A stretch of 64,000 bases of DNA, from contig NZ_CP126238.1 of NCBI RefSeq assembly GCF_044792555.1, positions 3,906,001-3,970,000 on the forward strand, read 5' to 3'. Each line of letters starts with the position of its first letter. Positions within the stretch are counted from its first letter, which is position 1. The notes beneath the pieces are model-generated. The model was not told the DNA's origin. It saw only the letters and a list, made by a program, of their open reading frames with translations, and searched no databases. Shown piece after piece: positions 26,195-34,131 of this stretch. The position numbers and the translations under genes were made by a program. The stretch comes from Alicycliphilus denitrificans_A (GTDB lineage: Bacteria > Pseudomonadota > Gammaproteobacteria > Burkholderiales > Burkholderiaceae_C).

Positions 26195-26617
26195 TTACTT
26201 GCGCACCAGGGTCAGCTCGCGGTCGCCGCTGCTCTGGTTCTGGCCGGTCACACGCCCATCGGGGTGGCGCACCAGGGTCAGCTGGCTGTCCTTGCAACCC
26301 TGCAACGCCTCGGAGAAGAGCAGGGTCAGGCGCATTTCCTGCTCTCCCACAGCATCATGGCGCACCGCCACTTCGCGTCCGACGCAGGGAGCGTTCTTCT
26401 GGCTGGCGAAGGTCTTCCAGCTGCCGCCGCTGTCGGTGATTTGCAGGTCGGCCTGCTGCATGCGGGCCTTGCCTTCCCAGGTCACGACCCACTGGCCGAG
26501 GAACGGGTTGCCGGCCTGGGCCCAACCCGCACTGGGGGCCACGGCCAGCAGCGCCAGACAGGATGCACTGGCCACCATGGCGGCCATACGGTGAAGGAAT
26601 GGGGGAAGGAATGCCAT
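26195..26617 (-). CDS. secreted protein of unknown function
   Basis: A 140-residue protein with a clear signal peptide (residues 1-34, HRMAAMVASASCLALLAVAP, cleavage after GWAQA). The mature ~106 residues look like a small beta-rich domain (NPFLGQWVVTWEGKARMQQ, then RLTLLF and QLTLVRHPDG) with two cysteines. I do not recognise the family. The ATG at 26617 follows TGGAGG. It is convergent with the YbdK-like gene (they abut) and divergent from thiL. Confidence 0.75.
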   Translation of the reverse strand: MAFLPPFLHRMAAMVASASCLALLAVAPSAGWAQAGNPFLGQWVVTWEGKARMQQADLQITDSGGSWKTFASQKNAPCVGREVAVRHDAVGEQEMRLTLLFSEALQGCKDSQLTLVRHPDGRVTGQNQSSGDRELTLVRK

Positions 26618-26710
26618 ACAACCTCCAGAGAGATGGGTCATGGGGGCGTTCAATATCCGACTTTTGCCGCTGCGGGACAAGGGACGGCGGCGATCGCCTA
26701 TGCTCGGCGG

Positions 26711-27685
26711 ATGGGTGAATTCGATCTGATCGCACGCTTTTTCACGCGCCCCGTGCGGCGCGCCGCCCTTGGCGTGGGCGACGACTGCGCGCTGCTGGCG
26801 CCCGCGCCTGGCATGCAGCTGGCCGTCTCCAGCGACATGCTGGTCGAGGGCCGGCATTTCTTTGCCGGCGTGGACCCCGCGGCCCTGGGCCACAAGGCGC
26901 TGGCCGTAAACCTGTCGGACCTGGCGGCCTGCGGCGCGCGCCCGCTGGCCTTCACACTGGCGCTAGCGTTGCCGCGCGTCGACGAGCCCTGGCTCGAAGC
27001 CTTCGCGCGCGGCCTGCTGGCGCTGGCCGACGAGCATGGCTGCGAGCTGGTGGGCGGCGACACCACGCAGGGCCCGCTCAATATCTGCATCACCATCTTC
27101 GGCGAGGTACCCGCGGGCCAGGCGCTGCTGCGCAGCGGCGCGCAGGCGGGCCACGACATCTACGTGAGCGGCACGCCCGGCGAGGCGCGCCTGGCGCTGG
27201 ACGCGCTGCGTGGCCAGTTGCACCTGCCCGCCGCCACGCTGGCGCGCCTGCGCCCACGCCTGGAACGCCCCACGCCGCGCGTGGCCCTGGGGCTGGCGCT
27301 GCGCGGCCTGGCCACGAGCGCCATCGATGTCAGCGACGGCCTGCTCGGCGACCTGGGCCATGTACTCAAGGCGTCTGGCGTGGGTGCCGATATCGACGCC
27401 TTTGCCACTACTGATTTGCTAGCTTCCAGCGCTTGCCACGAAAGCGCTACAGGCCAAATTGACCAAAATACATTGCTGCAATGCGCGCTGGCCGGCGGCG
27501 ACGACTACGAGCTGGCCTTCAGCGCCGCGCCCGCGCAGCGCGGCGCCGTGCAGGCCGCCGCCGCGGCCAGCGGCACGCCCGTCACGCGCATCGGCCGCAT
27601 CACGCAAGAACCCGGCCTGCGGCTGCTGGACCGCGCGGGCCAGGCACTGCAAGGCCGCTTTGCCTCGTTCGACCACTTTGCCTGA
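26711..27685 (+). CDS. thiL: thiamine-monophosphate kinase
   Basis: A 324-residue ThiL of the PurM superfamily, making thiamine diphosphate from TMP and ATP. Motifs: LGVGDDCALL (about 20-29), SSDMLVEGRHF (about 41-51), ELVGGDTTQG, AIDVSDGLLGDLGH and AGGDDYELAFSA. Between the last two there is a segment (about residues 233-253, LLASSACHESATGQIDQN) encoded by a palindromic repeat element. Followed with no gap by the phosphatase gene. Confidence 0.95.
   Translation: MGEFDLIARFFTRPVRRAALGVGDDCALLAPAPGMQLAVSSDMLVEGRHFFAGVDPAALGHKALAVNLSDLAACGARPLAFTLALALPRVDEPWLEAFARGLLALADEHGCELVGGDTTQGPLNICITIFGEVPAGQALLRSGAQAGHDIYVSGTPGEARLALDALRGQLHLPAATLARLRPRLERPTPRVALGLALRGLATSAIDVSDGLLGDLGHVLKASGVGADIDAFATTDLLASSACHESATGQIDQNTLLQCALAGGDDYELAFSAAPAQRGAVQAAAAASGTPVTRIGRITQEPGLRLLDRAGQALQGRFASFDHFA
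27415..27468 (+). repeat. dispersed palindromic element inside thiL, copy 3
   Basis: AGCT (27421-27424), AGCGCTT, a 7-nt loop, AAGCGCT, AGGCC and ATTGACC follow in the common register. The 7-bp stem is perfect. It is stop-free and in frame with thiL. Confidence 0.8.
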
Positions 27686-28243
27686 ATGACAAGCCCTCCC
27701 CTGCTGCCCCCCGCCCTGCTGCAGCGCGCTCGCACGCCGGGCAGCCCGTCCGTGGACCTGCTCATGGTGTGCATGGGCAATATCTGCCGCAGCCCCACGG
27801 CGCAGGGCGTGCTGCAGGCCATGGTGCAGGGTGCCGGCCTGCAAGGGCGCATCACGGTGGACTCCGCCGGCACGCATGGCTACCACGTCGGCCTGCCGCC
27901 CGATGCCCGCGCCCAGCGGCACGCCGCGCGGCGCGGCTACGACCTCTCGCGCCTGCGTGCGCGCCAGCTCACGGCGCGCGACTTCGAGCGCTTCGACCTG
28001 GTGCTGGTGATGGACCAGGCCAACGAAAGCGCTGCCCTCGCGCTGTGCCCGCCAGCTCAGCGGGGGCGGGTGCTGCGGCTCACGGACTTTTGCCTGCGGT
28101 ATCAGGCCAGCGCCGTGCCCGACCCCTACTACGGCGCTGCCCAGGGCTTCGAGGAGGTCCTGGACCTGGTGGAGGACGCCTGCGCCGGCCTGCTCGCGGC
28201 GCTGCCGGCGGCATCGCCCGAGCCCCCCAAGCAACACGCCTGA
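27686..28243 (+). CDS. low-molecular-weight protein tyrosine phosphatase
   Basis: A 185-residue phosphatase with the P-loop VCMGNICRSPTA (Cys29, Arg35 in a C-X5-R loop) and the general acid motif DPYYG (about 150). The N-terminal ~25 residues before the domain are a non-conserved extension; an internal Met27 is a possible shorter start. It is directly downstream of thiL. Confidence 0.9.
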   Translation: MTSPPLLPPALLQRARTPGSPSVDLLMVCMGNICRSPTAQGVLQAMVQGAGLQGRITVDSAGTHGYHVGLPPDARAQRHAARRGYDLSRLRARQLTARDFERFDLVLVMDQANESAALALCPPAQRGRVLRLTDFCLRYQASAVPDPYYGAAQGFEEVLDLVEDACAGLLAALPAASPEPPKQHA

Positions 28244-28303
28244 TAGCATGGCGCGCTTGTCTGCCCAGGGCGCGGCATGCGCGCCCGGCCCCATTCGCCT
28301 GTC

Positions 28304-28822
28304 ATGACCGCTCTCTCCCCTGCCCGCCGCCCGACGCCCGCCTTCTTGCTCGCCCACCCCGCGCACTGCATCGCCCTGGGCTTTGGCAGCGGCCTGTCGC
28401 CCAAGGCGCCGGGCACGGTGGGCACGGCCTGGGGCTGGCTGGCCTTCCTGGTGTTGCAGCTGTGGCTTACCCCTTTGGGGCTGGGCCTGCTGATCCTGCT
28501 GGCGCTGGCGCTGGGCTGGTGGGCCTGCAGCGTCACGGCGCGCCACATGGGCGTGGCCGACCCGGGCAGCATCGTCTGGGACGAGATCGTCGCCATCTGG
28601 ATCGTGCTCTGGCTGGCCATGCCCATGGGTTTCTGGGGCCAGCTCGCCGCGTTCGCGCTGTTTCGCTACTTCGACGCCGCCAAGCCCGGCCCCGTGGCCT
28701 GGGCCGACCGGCTGTTCAAGGGCTTTGGCTGGCGCGGCGGCTTCGGCATCCTGTTCGATGACCTGGTGGCCGCGTTCTGCACGCTGCTGGTGCTTGCACT
28801 ATGGCGCCATCTTCTGGGGTGA
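28304..28822 (+). CDS. pgpA: phosphatidylglycerophosphatase A
   Basis: A 172-residue integral membrane enzyme converting phosphatidylglycerophosphate to phosphatidylglycerol. Family blocks: GFGSGLSPKAPGTVGTAWGW, DPGSIVWDEIVAIW and FDAAKPGPVAWADR. An ATG nine codons earlier (28277, with AGGG before it) is an equally possible start. Same direction as thiL and pncC, consistent with one operon. Confidence 0.9.
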   Translation: MTALSPARRPTPAFLLAHPAHCIALGFGSGLSPKAPGTVGTAWGWLAFLVLQLWLTPLGLGLLILLALALGWWACSVTARHMGVADPGSIVWDEIVAIWIVLWLAMPMGFWGQLAAFALFRYFDAAKPGPVAWADRLFKGFGWRGGFGILFDDLVAAFCTLLVLALWRHLLG

Positions 28823-28828
28823 ACGGCC

Positions 28829-29341
28829 ATGTCGATATCAAAACATGAGCTATCTGCGCTTGACACACAAGCGCTGCAGGCCTATTTGACTCATATTTCG
28901 ACGACCCTGCTGGCACGCGGCTGGATGCTGGCCACGGCAGAAAGCTGCACCGGCGGCATGATCGCCGCCGCCTGCACCGACCTGGCGGGGTCGAGCCAAT
29001 GGTTCGAGCGCGGCTTCGTAACCTACTCCAACGCCGCCAAGGTGCAATGCCTGGGCGTGCCGGCAGAGCTCATAGAACAGCAAGGCGCGGTGAGCGAGAG
29101 CGTGGCCCGCGCCATGGCCCAGGGCGCCGTGCGCCACAGCGCGGCCCAGGTCGGCGTGGCGGTGACGGGCATCGCCGGCCCCACGGGCGGATCGGCCGAC
29201 AAGCCCGTGGGCACGGTGTGGTTTGGCTGGCAGGTGCATGACAGCACGCACAGCGAGCTGCGCCACTTTGCCGGCGACCGGGCCGCCGTGCGCGCGGCCA
29301 CGGTGCGCCATGCGCTGGCGCGGCTCGCTGCCCTGCTATAG
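28829..29341 (+). CDS. pncC: nicotinamide-nucleotide amidohydrolase (CinA C-terminal family)
   Basis: A 170-residue PncC-type enzyme that deamidates NMN to nicotinate mononucleotide in NAD recycling. Motifs: ATAESCTGGMIAAACTDLAG (active-site Ser and Lys region), GFVTYSNAAK and VGVAVTGIAGPTGGSADKPV. The first ~20 residues (SKHELSALDTQALQAYLTH) come from a palindromic repeat and are not part of the usual family N-terminus. The start is 6 bp after pgpA. Confidence 0.93.
   Translation: MSISKHELSALDTQALQAYLTHISTTLLARGWMLATAESCTGGMIAAACTDLAGSSQWFERGFVTYSNAAKVQCLGVPAELIEQQGAVSESVARAMAQGAVRHSAAQVGVAVTGIAGPTGGSADKPVGTVWFGWQVHDSTHSELRHFAGDRAAVRAATVRHALARLAALL
28842..28896 (+). repeat. dispersed palindromic element at the 5' end of pncC, copy 4
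   Basis: AGCT (28848-28851), TGCGCTT, a 7-nt loop, AAGCGCT (28869-28875), AGGCC and ATTTGAC, in the common register. It is translated, but in a different frame relative to the element than in thiL. Confidence 0.8.
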
Positions 29342-29349
29342 GAGCCGCT

Positions 29350-30990
29350 TCAGGCCAGCAGCAGCGCGGGCGCAGGCCGCCGCACTGGCAGCAGCTCCAA
29401 GGCGGGCCCGTCGGGCGGCTCCGCCAGCGACGGCGACGCCTCCTCCAGCCGGAACACGGCAATCGCCTCGACCTGCGCCTGGGCCTGCTGCCGCAGGCTG
29501 TCGGCCGCGGCCGAAATTTCCTCGACCAAAGAGGCATTGCGCTGCGTGCCCTGCTCCATGTGTTGCACGGCCTGGCCGATCTGGGCCATGCCTATGCTCT
29601 GCTCGGCGCTGGCGCTGCTGATCTCCAGCATCAGCGGCGCGGCGCGGCTTATGGCGTTCACCGCCTCCTGGATGGTGGCGCCGGCACGGTTCACCACCGC
29701 CGTGCCATCGGCGGCACGGCCCACGCTGGTGGCTATGAGCTGCTTGATCTCGCGTGCGGCCTCGGCCGAACGCTGGGCTAGCGCGCGCACCTCGCTGGCC
29801 ACCACGGCAAAGCCACGCCCCTGGGCGCCGGCGCGCGCGGCCTCGACGGCGGCATTCAGGGCCAGGATGTTGGTCTGGAAGGCGATGCCATCGATGAGGC
29901 CGATGATGTCGGCCATCTTGCCCGCCGAGTGGTGGATTTCGTCCATGGTGCGCACCACCTGGGCCATCATCTGGCCGCCCTGCGTGGCGGCGTCGCTGGC
30001 GTGCGCCACGATGGTCTGGGCCTCGCGCGCATTCGCGGCGCTGTGCTCCAGGGAGGCCGTGAGCTGTTCCATGGCGGCGGCCTGCTGCTCCAGCGCGCCG
30101 GCCTGCTCGGTGGTACGCACCGCCAGGTCCTGGTTGCCGGCGGCGATCTGCACCGCGGCATTGGCCACGCTCTCGCTGCCGCGGCGAATGTCGCGCACCA
30201 CCTGCGCGAGCTGCGCGCGCATCGCCGCCAGCGCCTGCAGCACCTGGGCCGCCTCGTCCCGCCCCGGCGCGGCTATGGAGCGGTCCAGGTCGCCGCGCGC
30301 CACGCCTTGCGCGGCCTCGACCGCCTGCGCCAGCGAGCCGGTGATGCCGCGCACCAGGGCCCAGCCAAACACCAGGGCGAACAGCAAGCCGAGCCCCATG
30401 GCCGTCAGCGACAGCGCGCGGATGGCGGCGTAGCGGGCATCGGCGGCCTCGTAGGCCAGGCGCGCCTGCTCGCGCTGCAGGCGCACCAGGGCGTCGATGC
30501 CGGCACCCACGGGCACGTAGAGCGGACGCACGGCCTGCAGCACCACCTGCTGTGCCTGTTGCGGCTCTTGCGCGCGCAGGGCGGCGACCGCGGGCCGCAG
30601 GCCCTGCTGTACGAAGCGCTGGCGGTGCAGGGCAAAGTCCTGGGCCAGGCGCTGCTCCTCGCCGGCCAGCCCGCCACCATGGCCGGCCAGGTACTCCTCC
30701 CAGATGCGGGTGATGGCGGCGATGTTCGTCTCCACCTCGTCGGCGCTGGCGCGCATCTGCCCGGGCTCCGGGGTCACCAGGGCCACGGCCAGGGCCAGCC
30801 GGTTGCGCAGCAGTAGCGACTGGATCTGCCCCATGCGCGCCGTGGCGGCCAGGCGCTCCTCGTACAAAACCCGCATATCGGCATTCGCCTGGGCGATGCC
30901 CCATTGCCCCAGCAGGCCGATGCACAGCACCAGCAGCGACAGGGCGCCGGCCAAAAGGGATACGCGGGTGGAAATCTTGAATCGGTTCAT
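29350..30990 (-). CDS. methyl-accepting chemotaxis protein
   Basis: A 546-residue chemoreceptor: helix 1 (about 8-30), a four-helix-bundle periplasmic domain (about 31-190), helix 2 (about 190-210), HAMP, and the signalling hairpin with the invariant tip IGLIDGIAFQTNILALNAAVEAARAG written here only in part (ALNAAVEAARAGAQGRGFAV). No C-terminal NWETF-type CheR-docking motif is seen. Its start overlaps the stop of the GGDEF-EAL gene by 4 bp. The sensor region resembles that of the GGDEF-EAL protein. Confidence 0.93.
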   Translation of the reverse strand: MNRFKISTRVSLLAGALSLLVLCIGLLGQWGIAQANADMRVLYEERLAATARMGQIQSLLLRNRLALAVALVTPEPGQMRASADEVETNIAAITRIWEEYLAGHGGGLAGEEQRLAQDFALHRQRFVQQGLRPAVAALRAQEPQQAQQVVLQAVRPLYVPVGAGIDALVRLQREQARLAYEAADARYAAIRALSLTAMGLGLLFALVFGWALVRGITGSLAQAVEAAQGVARGDLDRSIAAPGRDEAAQVLQALAAMRAQLAQVVRDIRRGSESVANAAVQIAAGNQDLAVRTTEQAGALEQQAAAMEQLTASLEHSAANAREAQTIVAHASDAATQGGQMMAQVVRTMDEIHHSAGKMADIIGLIDGIAFQTNILALNAAVEAARAGAQGRGFAVVASEVRALAQRSAEAAREIKQLIATSVGRAADGTAVVNRAGATIQEAVNAISRAAPLMLEISSASAEQSIGMAQIGQAVQHMEQGTQRNASLVEEISAAADSLRQQAQAQVEAIAVFRLEEASPSLAEPPDGPALELLPVRRPAPALLLA

Positions 30991-33239
30991 GCCTGTCTTT
31001 CAGCGCTCGGGAAAATGCTCGGTTCGGAATGAACCACGGTCAATGTGCCGGCCTGGCTGCGCAGCCAGGCCTCCAGCGCCGGTGCGGGCTGCGGCATGCC
31101 AAACAAATACCCCTGGAACCCCGGGCATTGCAGCTGTGCCAGGGCCTTGGACTGGGCCTCGGTCTCCACGCCCTCGGCCACCACATGCAGCCCCAGGCTG
31201 CGGGCCATGCCCACGATGGTGCGTACGATGACCGCGTCGCTCGCCTGCGGCCCCAGGTCCTGGATGAAGCTGCGGTCGATCTTCAGCTGGTACAGCGGCA
31301 GGCGCTGCAGCTGCGACAGGCAGGAGTAGCCCGTGCCGAAGTCGTCGAGCGCAAAGCGCACGCCCAGACTGCGCAGCGTCTGCATCTTGCGCACGGTGTC
31401 GTCGATGTCGTGCAGCATCGTGCTTTCGGTCAATTCCAGCACCAGCCGATCCGGCCTGGCACCGGTGCTGGCGAGTGCCGCATGCACCTGATCCACGAAG
31501 CCCGGGTGGGCGAACTGGCGCGCGCTCACGTTGACGGAGATCGTCAACCTGCACGCATGGGGCTGGTCGGCCCAGGCCCGCAGTTGCGTGCAAGCCGCCT
31601 GCAGCACCCACTCCCCCAGGGTCAGGATCAGGGCCGACGCCTCGGCAATGGGGATGAACTGCCCCGGCGGAACCTGGCCGTGGTGCGGATGCCGCCAGCG
31701 CAGCAGCGCCTCCACGCCCACGGGCTGGAGCCGGGCATTCACCTGCACCTGGTAGTGCAGCGCCAGCTGGCGTGCGGCTATGGCGCCATGCAAGGCCGTC
31801 TCCAGCGCCGCCCTGGCCTCAAGCTTGGATTGCAGCACCGGATCGAAGAAGCGGTAACCGTCGCGTCCCGCGCTCTTGGCCTGGTACATGGCCATATCGG
31901 CACGCTTGAGCAGTTCCTTGGCGCTGCTCGTGCCCGGCCGGAACAGGCTCACCCCCAAGCTGGCGCTGGTATGCATCTGGCGCCCGGCCAGTTGGGAGGG
32001 GCTGGACAAGGCGGCCAGCACCTGCTCGGCCAGCGCCCGCGCCTGGGCCTGGGCCTGGGACTCGTCCGGATGCAAGCGCTGCAGGAGGACGACGAACTCA
32101 TCGCCGCCCAGGCGCGCCACCAGCCCCCGCCCTGCCACGGCCTGCGTCAGACGCTGCGCGGCCTGGGCCAAATGCTTGTCGCCCTCCTCATGGCCCAGCG
32201 TGTCGTTGATGGTCTTGAAGTTGTCCAGATCCACCAGCAGCAATGCCCCATGGGAGGAAGCCCCCTCCTCCAAGGCCTGGCGCATGTACTCGCGCAGCAG
32301 GAGGCGGTTGGGCAGCCCGGTCAGCGGGTCGAAATAAGCCAGCTTGTGAATGGCCTGCTCGCTCTTGCGCAGCCTGGTCTGCATGGAACGCAGCGCCCGA
32401 AAAACGTTGCTGATCTCGTCGCGCCCGCGCACGGCGATGGGCGTATCCAGCTGCCCGCCGGCAATGCGGTCACACACCGCAATCACCTGGCGCAGCGGCT
32501 CGACGATGGAGCGGATCAGCAGCAGGCCCAGGCCGCTCAAGACCAGCATGGCGGCGACCAGGGCGCCCAGGGAGAGCCAGCGTGTGTACTCGTAGCGGCG
32601 CACGCCCCCATGGTAGGCCGCATCGGCAAATTCGAACTGCAGGCCCACCAGTGCCTGGATCTCGGGGTAGGCCTGCGCGTACAGCGCGCGGGCGTTGTCG
32701 GCCAGCCGCCGCGTATCCAGATAGTCCAAGCCACGCAGGGCCGCCAAGGCCGGCGCCACGGCCTCGTCGAGATAGCGCGCCCGGTAGTGGCCGAAGCGCT
32801 GCGCCAGCGCCATCTCGTCGCTGCCGCGCGGCACCGAAAGATAGTCGGCCCACAGTTGGTCGATCGCGCGGATGTTGCGTTCGATCTGCAGCGTCGCCTG
32901 CCAGGCGGCGGCCGGCTCCAGCGCACCAGACGCCGGCGCTGCCTGGGACAGGGAGAGCTGCAGGTGCAACTGATTGGCCAGCATGAGCTGCGCGATCTGC
33001 GATAGCGAGCGCACCGGGGCCATGCGGTCCTCGTACACCACCCGCAGGCTTTCCTTGGATGCAGCCAGACCCCGGATGCCGGCCGCCGCCAGCACCGCGG
33101 CCACCAGGATCGCCAGCACCATGGTGAGCGCAAGCCGCGTACCGATGCGCAGGCGCGTCAGCTGATCCTGGATGGCCTCGGCGTGCAGCAGGCGCGACCT
33201 GCCCGCCGCGCGCCGGTGCCCATTGGCATGCGCCATCAT
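30987..33239 (-). CDS. GGDEF-EAL protein with four-helix-bundle sensor and HAMP
   Basis: A 750-residue cyclic-di-GMP enzyme. Two membrane helices (about 35-58 and 215-240) flank a periplasmic bundle with LRVVYEDRMAPVRSLSQIAQ; HAMP follows. The GGDEF site is intact (GGDEF at about 377-381), and the EAL domain has EALLRWRHP (about 508), DDFGTGYS and LKIDRSFI, so both synthesis and breakdown are possible. It is translationally coupled to a chemoreceptor gene with a related sensor. The start is ATG 33239 with a second ATG next to it. Confidence 0.93.
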   Translation of the reverse strand: MMAHANGHRRAAGRSRLLHAEAIQDQLTRLRIGTRLALTMVLAILVAAVLAAAGIRGLAASKESLRVVYEDRMAPVRSLSQIAQLMLANQLHLQLSLSQAAPASGALEPAAAWQATLQIERNIRAIDQLWADYLSVPRGSDEMALAQRFGHYRARYLDEAVAPALAALRGLDYLDTRRLADNARALYAQAYPEIQALVGLQFEFADAAYHGGVRRYEYTRWLSLGALVAAMLVLSGLGLLLIRSIVEPLRQVIAVCDRIAGGQLDTPIAVRGRDEISNVFRALRSMQTRLRKSEQAIHKLAYFDPLTGLPNRLLLREYMRQALEEGASSHGALLLVDLDNFKTINDTLGHEEGDKHLAQAAQRLTQAVAGRGLVARLGGDEFVVLLQRLHPDESQAQAQARALAEQVLAALSSPSQLAGRQMHTSASLGVSLFRPGTSSAKELLKRADMAMYQAKSAGRDGYRFFDPVLQSKLEARAALETALHGAIAARQLALHYQVQVNARLQPVGVEALLRWRHPHHGQVPPGQFIPIAEASALILTLGEWVLQAACTQLRAWADQPHACRLTISVNVSARQFAHPGFVDQVHAALASTGARPDRLVLELTESTMLHDIDDTVRKMQTLRSLGVRFALDDFGTGYSCLSQLQRLPLYQLKIDRSFIQDLGPQASDAVIVRTIVGMARSLGLHVVAEGVETEAQSKALAQLQCPGFQGYLFGMPQPAPALEAWLRSQAGTLTVVHSEPSIFPSAERQA

Positions 33240-33516
33240 GCGTGCGCTCCCGCACGCCGCACGGCAACACCCGCAGCTAGCTGTTCACAGTACCCAAAGA
33301 GACCCGGCATGACGCCCCCGCTTGCAACGACGACCATCGGCACACAAGGCACCGGTCGATGGCTGGATAGGCGGGGGCAGGGCCTGAAGACAATACAGTG
33401 CGGCAGAGCCGCACAAGCAACAAACTATTATGATCCGGCTTTCAATAGATCGCATCCACAAAAACCCCTGGCGCACGGGATGCCGCCGGGGTGGCAAGGT
33501 TGTTGGCTGACCTATA
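33240..33516. other. gene-free gap with a GC-rich hairpin
   Basis: No coding sequence is recognisable. GTGCGGC (33398-33404) pairs with GCCGCAC (33408-33414) around a 3-nt loop; it has no T run, so terminator function is doubtful. A CATAAT on the minus strand upstream of the hairpin (around 33425-33430) could be a -10 for the GGDEF-EAL gene, without a good -35. Confidence 0.4.
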
Positions 33517-34131
33517 TCAACGCTGCCGCGACTCGCAGGCGCGCACGAGCTCCTGCGCCACTGCCGCCAGCTTGCGCCGCTGGGCGCGCGCGGCATTGCG
33601 CAGCAGCTCGAAGGCCGGCTGGCGGGCCATGCGGTACTGCGCCATGGCGATGCCGGTGGCCACGTTGATCTCGCGGTCGGTATCGAGCGCCGCCTGCAGC
33701 TGGGCGCTGGTGCGGCGCAACTCATCGAGTTCGCGCGCGCGCCGCAGCGCGGTTTCTATCGCCGGCTGGATCTGGTGCAGCATGAGTGGCTTGACCAGAT
33801 AGCCCAGCGCTCCGCTGCGTGTGGCGCGCTCCACATTGGCAGCGTCGCTGTAGGCGCTGAGCATCACAAACGGCACATGGCCGAGCTCGGCAAGCCGCCG
33901 GGCCAGCGCCAGGCCATCAGACCCAGGCAAATGCATGTCCACGATCGCCAGGTCGGGACGCAGGCTGGCGCCGAGCAGCGCCTCGGCCTCTGCCACGTCC
34001 ACGGCGACATCGACCCGATAGCCCAAATGGCGCAGGCCCGCGCCCAGCGTACCCAGGATCAGCCGGTCATCATCCACCAGCAGCAGGCTGGTGCGTGGCG
34101 TGTCAGCGTCAGCGTCAGCTTTCATGTTCAT
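33517..34131 (-). CDS. ANTAR-domain response regulator
   Basis: A 204-residue regulator. The receiver has the acidic pair VDDD, the phospho-acceptor in AIVDMHLPG (about 61) and Lys in YLVKPL; the C-terminal ~60 residues (DREINVATGIAMAQYRMARQ and beyond) form an ANTAR RNA-binding domain. ANTAR regulators act by preventing transcription termination at paired hexaloop hairpins. It overlaps the kinase gene by 17 bp, giving an EutV/EutW-like pair. GGAGAAG precedes the ATG at 34131. Confidence 0.88.
   Translation of the reverse strand: MNMKADADADTPRTSLLLVDDDRLILGTLGAGLRHLGYRVDVAVDVAEAEALLGASLRPDLAIVDMHLPGSDGLALARRLAELGHVPFVMLSAYSDAANVERATRSGALGYLVKPLMLHQIQPAIETALRRARELDELRRTSAQLQAALDTDREINVATGIAMAQYRMARQPAFELLRNAARAQRRKLAAVAQELVRACESRQR

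Noticed and set aside
31029..33005. 658-codon plus-strand frame opposite the GGDEF-EAL gene
   Set aside because: Shadow; the minus strand carries intact GGDEF and EAL motifs.
33398..33414. GTGCGGC/GCCGCAC hairpin as an ANTAR target
   Set aside because: The loop has 3 nt and there is only one hairpin; ANTAR targets are paired hexaloops.
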